Part shown: positions 14,045-15,653 of the stretch, in pieces
How positions within the stretch are numbered: the stretch's first letter is position 1
Layout of the letters: every line of letters begins with the position of its first letter
Source: an uncultured Ruminococcus sp.
GTDB taxonomy: Bacteria; Bacillota; Clostridia; Oscillospirales; Ruminococcaceae
Length of the DNA: 15,653 nt
Reading direction: 5' to 3'
NCBI GenBank assembly: GCA_900541495.1
Contig: UQKC01000054.1
Span: 1 to 15,653 of the forward strand
Translations under genes and position numbers: made by a program
The notes under the pieces: generated by a model
Seen by the model: only the letters and a program-made list of their open reading frames with translations
The model's database searches: none
Told to the model about the DNA's origin: nothing

Positions 14045-15256
14045 ATGAGTACAAATAAAAAGTTCGTTATCACAGATGCAGACTCCTTTGTAAGGGGCGG
14101 TACATCGGACGATCCGCATATTATCCCTATCCCCGAGCATAACTTTGACCGTCTTGCGGACTTCACCGAGAACAACCGCTACCCAGTTATGCACGAGATA
14201 ACTCTCCCCGATGGGCGCAAGACCATTCACCCTGCCCGCTATGCAGGCATCATAACGCTCCGCGACGGTACGCAGATCGAGCTTATGCCGCAGATAGCCG
14301 CCGATCCTGCCGAAAATGCAGTCGTGTCGAAGATGCTCATTCTGCGAATGCTCGAATCGATGATAGAAGTCCCCGTGAAAAGAGTCAACGAGCGCTACTT
14401 CAAAAAGGAACAGCTCAATATTTTCGAGATATGTGTGCGAATGTTCCTTGACGAAGTCGAAAACGTTGTCCGCGGCGGCTTGAAGCAGACCTATGTCCCC
14501 TACCGCGGCAATGAGCCGTTCGTAAAGGGCAAGACTATCTACTCCGAACACGCAAAGAAAAACTATGCACACAAGGAAAAATTCTTCGTTGAATACGATG
14601 TTTTCAGCATAAACCGCGCCGAGAACAAGCTGATAAAAACAACTCTCGCCGCTCTGCTGAAGCTTTCAACGAACGGACTTAACCTGAAGCGCCTGAGAAC
14701 GCTCCTTATGGACTTTGACGGAGTTGATTCCTCAACAAATTTAAAGCGTGACTTTGCCGCCGTTATCGACGACCGAAGCATGGCGAGATATTCAAGGGCA
14801 ATGGGCTGGTGCAGACTGTTCCTTTTGAACAAGGGAACAACAACGTTCTTCTGCGGAGGAAAGGTCGCTTATGCGATGCTTTTCCCTATCGACAAGCTTT
14901 TCTGCGGCTGTATTGCAACAAGCCTGCGCCGTCAGATAGACCGTTCAAGATACAGCTTCCTCACGCCCGAAAAAATGACAAACTCGGTCAATAACGTTTC
15001 GCTTGACCTTAATATGGAACCCGTTTCCAACTTCTATGTCAAGGACAAGCTTGATGATTCCTACATAAACATCATCTTTAAATTCTATGATTTCAAAAAT
15101 TATCACGGCAAGGACACCGATGATACGGCGATAGTTTTCCCCGTTACGGAAGTCCTCAACCGCAACCTTGAAGGTATGCAGCGAAATATGTATCTCGTTG
15201 ACCTGAAAGACATCGACGGAAGCGTTGCGATCCTCAACGAAACGTTTTTCCACTGA
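14045..15256 (+). CDS. mcrC: McrC-like subunit (LlaJI-type family possible), nuclease motif divergent
   Basis: Partner of the McrB-like GTPase and normally the PD-(D/E)XK endonuclease. 403 residues. The N-terminal half has the McrC beta-barrel pattern (HPARYAGIITLRDGTQIELMPQI). The middle shows the typical YRGNEPFVKGKTIYSEH (153-169), FFVEYDVFSINRAENKLIKT (180-199) and AYAMLFPIDKLF (275-286), where McrC proteins usually end in LFE. In the expected nuclease region the RPD motif reads as MEPVSN (324-329), with no acid after Pro326. The only D-x-K is DFK at 349-351, and the helix normally following is very short. Activity is therefore doubtful or uses different ligands. The ATG has AAGGA 10 bases upstream. 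It is cotranscribed with mcrB and followed by a strong terminator. No DNA methyltransferase is in the window, which favours a type IV-like arrangement. Confidence 0.8.
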   Translation: MSTNKKFVITDADSFVRGGTSDDPHIIPIPEHNFDRLADFTENNRYPVMHEITLPDGRKTIHPARYAGIITLRDGTQIELMPQIAADPAENAVVSKMLILRMLESMIEVPVKRVNERYFKKEQLNIFEICVRMFLDEVENVVRGGLKQTYVPYRGNEPFVKGKTIYSEHAKKNYAHKEKFFVEYDVFSINRAENKLIKTTLAALLKLSTNGLNLKRLRTLLMDFDGVDSSTNLKRDFAAVIDDRSMARYSRAMGWCRLFLLNKGTTTFFCGGKVAYAMLFPIDKLFCGCIATSLRRQIDRSRYSFLTPEKMTNSVNNVSLDLNMEPVSNFYVKDKLDDSYINIIFKFYDFKNYHGKDTDDTAIVFPVTEVLNRNLEGMQRNMYLVDLKDIDGSVAILNETFFH

Positions 15257-15263
15257 TATTTTC

Positions 15264-15290
15264 AGCCGCTCATATTTGGGCGGCTTTTTT
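15264..15290 (+). terminator. Rho-independent terminator after the mcrBC-like pair
   Basis: The 8-bp stem AGCCGCTC (15264-15271) with GGGCGGCT (15278-15285, one G-U pair) has a 6-base loop and runs directly into six T. It lies 8 bases beyond the mcrC stop codon. Confidence 0.92.
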
Positions 15291-15313
15291 ATTGTGAAAT
15301 TTTAACATAACTA

Positions 15314-15342
15314 TTGCAATTCACAGAAAAAAAGTGTATAAT
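15314..15342 (+). promoter_or_regulatory. Promoter of the small membrane protein gene
   Basis: TTGCAA (15314-15319), a 17-base spacer and a perfect TATAAT (15337-15342). The start of transcription would be near 15349, leaving a leader of about 47 bases. This excludes the in-frame ATG at 15348 as a normal start. Confidence 0.88.
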
Positions 15343-15395
15343 GTTAGATGAATATATTACTCAACTCAATAAAAATTCTGAAAGGATATGATAAT

Positions 15396-15599
15396 ATGAA
15401 CGAAATTTCCGAAAGATCCCATGACAGCGTTCTCGACCTGCTTCTTACAGTAACGGGTCTGCTCTCTTTTGTACTTGGATTCGTACTCGGTATATGCGTG
15501 ACAAAGAAGCTCAGCGGCAAATGCTGCGGCAAAAATAAAAACTGCAAGGATTTCGACGCTGACGAATATGTTCGCAGCCTTAATCTTGAAGAAAATTAA
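15396..15599 (+). CDS. Small single-pass membrane protein, unknown function
   Basis: Not recognised. 67 residues: a short polar N-terminus (MNEISERSHDS), one hydrophobic helix (about 12-35, rich in Leu, Val and Gly), then a basic, cysteine-containing stretch (KKLSGKCCGKNKNCK, 37-51; Cys43, Cys44, Cys50, plus Cys34 at the membrane edge) and an acidic tail DFDADEYVRSLNLEEN. The charge pattern suggests the C-terminal part is cytoplasmic. The ATG at 15396 is chosen because AAAGGA (15381-15386) lies 9 bases upstream; the earlier in-frame ATG at 15348 coincides with the predicted transcription start. It has its own promoter and follows a terminator, so it is not part of the mcrBC transcript. Translation signals make it a likely real gene. 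Confidence 0.72.
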   Translation: MNEISERSHDSVLDLLLTVTGLLSFVLGFVLGICVTKKLSGKCCGKNKNCKDFDADEYVRSLNLEEN

Positions 15600-15624
15600 T
15601 GGGGTTCTCTAAAAACCGAAACAA

Positions 15625-15643
15625 AATAATACTTCGTATTATT
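15625..15643 (+). terminator. Possible weak terminator after the small membrane protein gene
   Basis: The 8-bp AT-rich stem AATAATAC/GTATTATT has a 3-base TTC loop, 26 bases beyond the stop. Only a short T run (15650-15653) is visible before the window ends. Confidence 0.4.
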
Positions 15644-15653
15644 CGCAAATTTT

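Noticed and set aside
13595..14572. Leftward open frame (325 codons) across mcrB and mcrC
   Set aside because: It overlaps two well-supported rightward genes and has no recognisable motif.

Overview
The window looks like a chromosomal segment from an anaerobic, fibre-degrading Firmicute, probably a Ruminococcus-like member of the Oscillospiraceae. The pointers are the pairing of a GGGtGRT-family gene with a NifU-like gene, a YesM/YesN two-component system wrapped around a secreted GH5 glycoside hydrolase, strong AAGGAGG-type ribosome binding sites, and the order SRP RNA - dnaX - ybaB - recR. The genus is inferred from gene content, not proven.

Layout. From 1 to about 12,730 everything is read leftwards (minus strand). 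At 1-1596 is a two-gene unit: a NifU/IscU-like scaffold protein followed by a GGGtGRT-family protein cut by the window edge, driven by a near-consensus promoter. At 1729-8193 is a tightly packed series in transcription order: DUF2461 protein, deoxyribose-phosphate aldolase (deoC), YesM-type histidine kinase, secreted GH5 hydrolase, YesN-type response regulator. The kinase and hydrolase overlap by ATGA. The regulator follows a 124-bp gap with its own promoter. This looks like a polysaccharide-sensing module in which the hydrolase gene sits between sensor and regulator. At 8318-8633 two tRNA-Gln genes (CUG and UUG anticodons) share one promoter and one terminator. At 8692-12727 is a replication/repair/secretion block: small SRP RNA, a membrane-anchored TPR protein, dnaX, ybaB/ebfC and recR.

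At about 12,740 the direction switches. An AT-rich intergenic region separates the SRP RNA promoter from a rightward McrB/McrC-like pair (13025-15256). The McrB has only the AAA+ GTPase part and no DNA-recognition domain. The McrC lacks an obvious intact PD-(D/E)XK motif. A clear terminator follows. Last comes a small single-pass membrane protein gene (15396-15599) with its own near-consensus promoter.

The most unusual points are the GH5 enzyme with a large jelly-roll-like insertion between its two catalytic glutamates, whose halves appear in permuted order; the minimal and divergent McrBC pair next to a small membrane protein; and several hairpins or inverted repeats placed on promoters or between co-directional genes. 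Nothing resembles a CRISPR array, insertion sequence, attachment site or replication origin.
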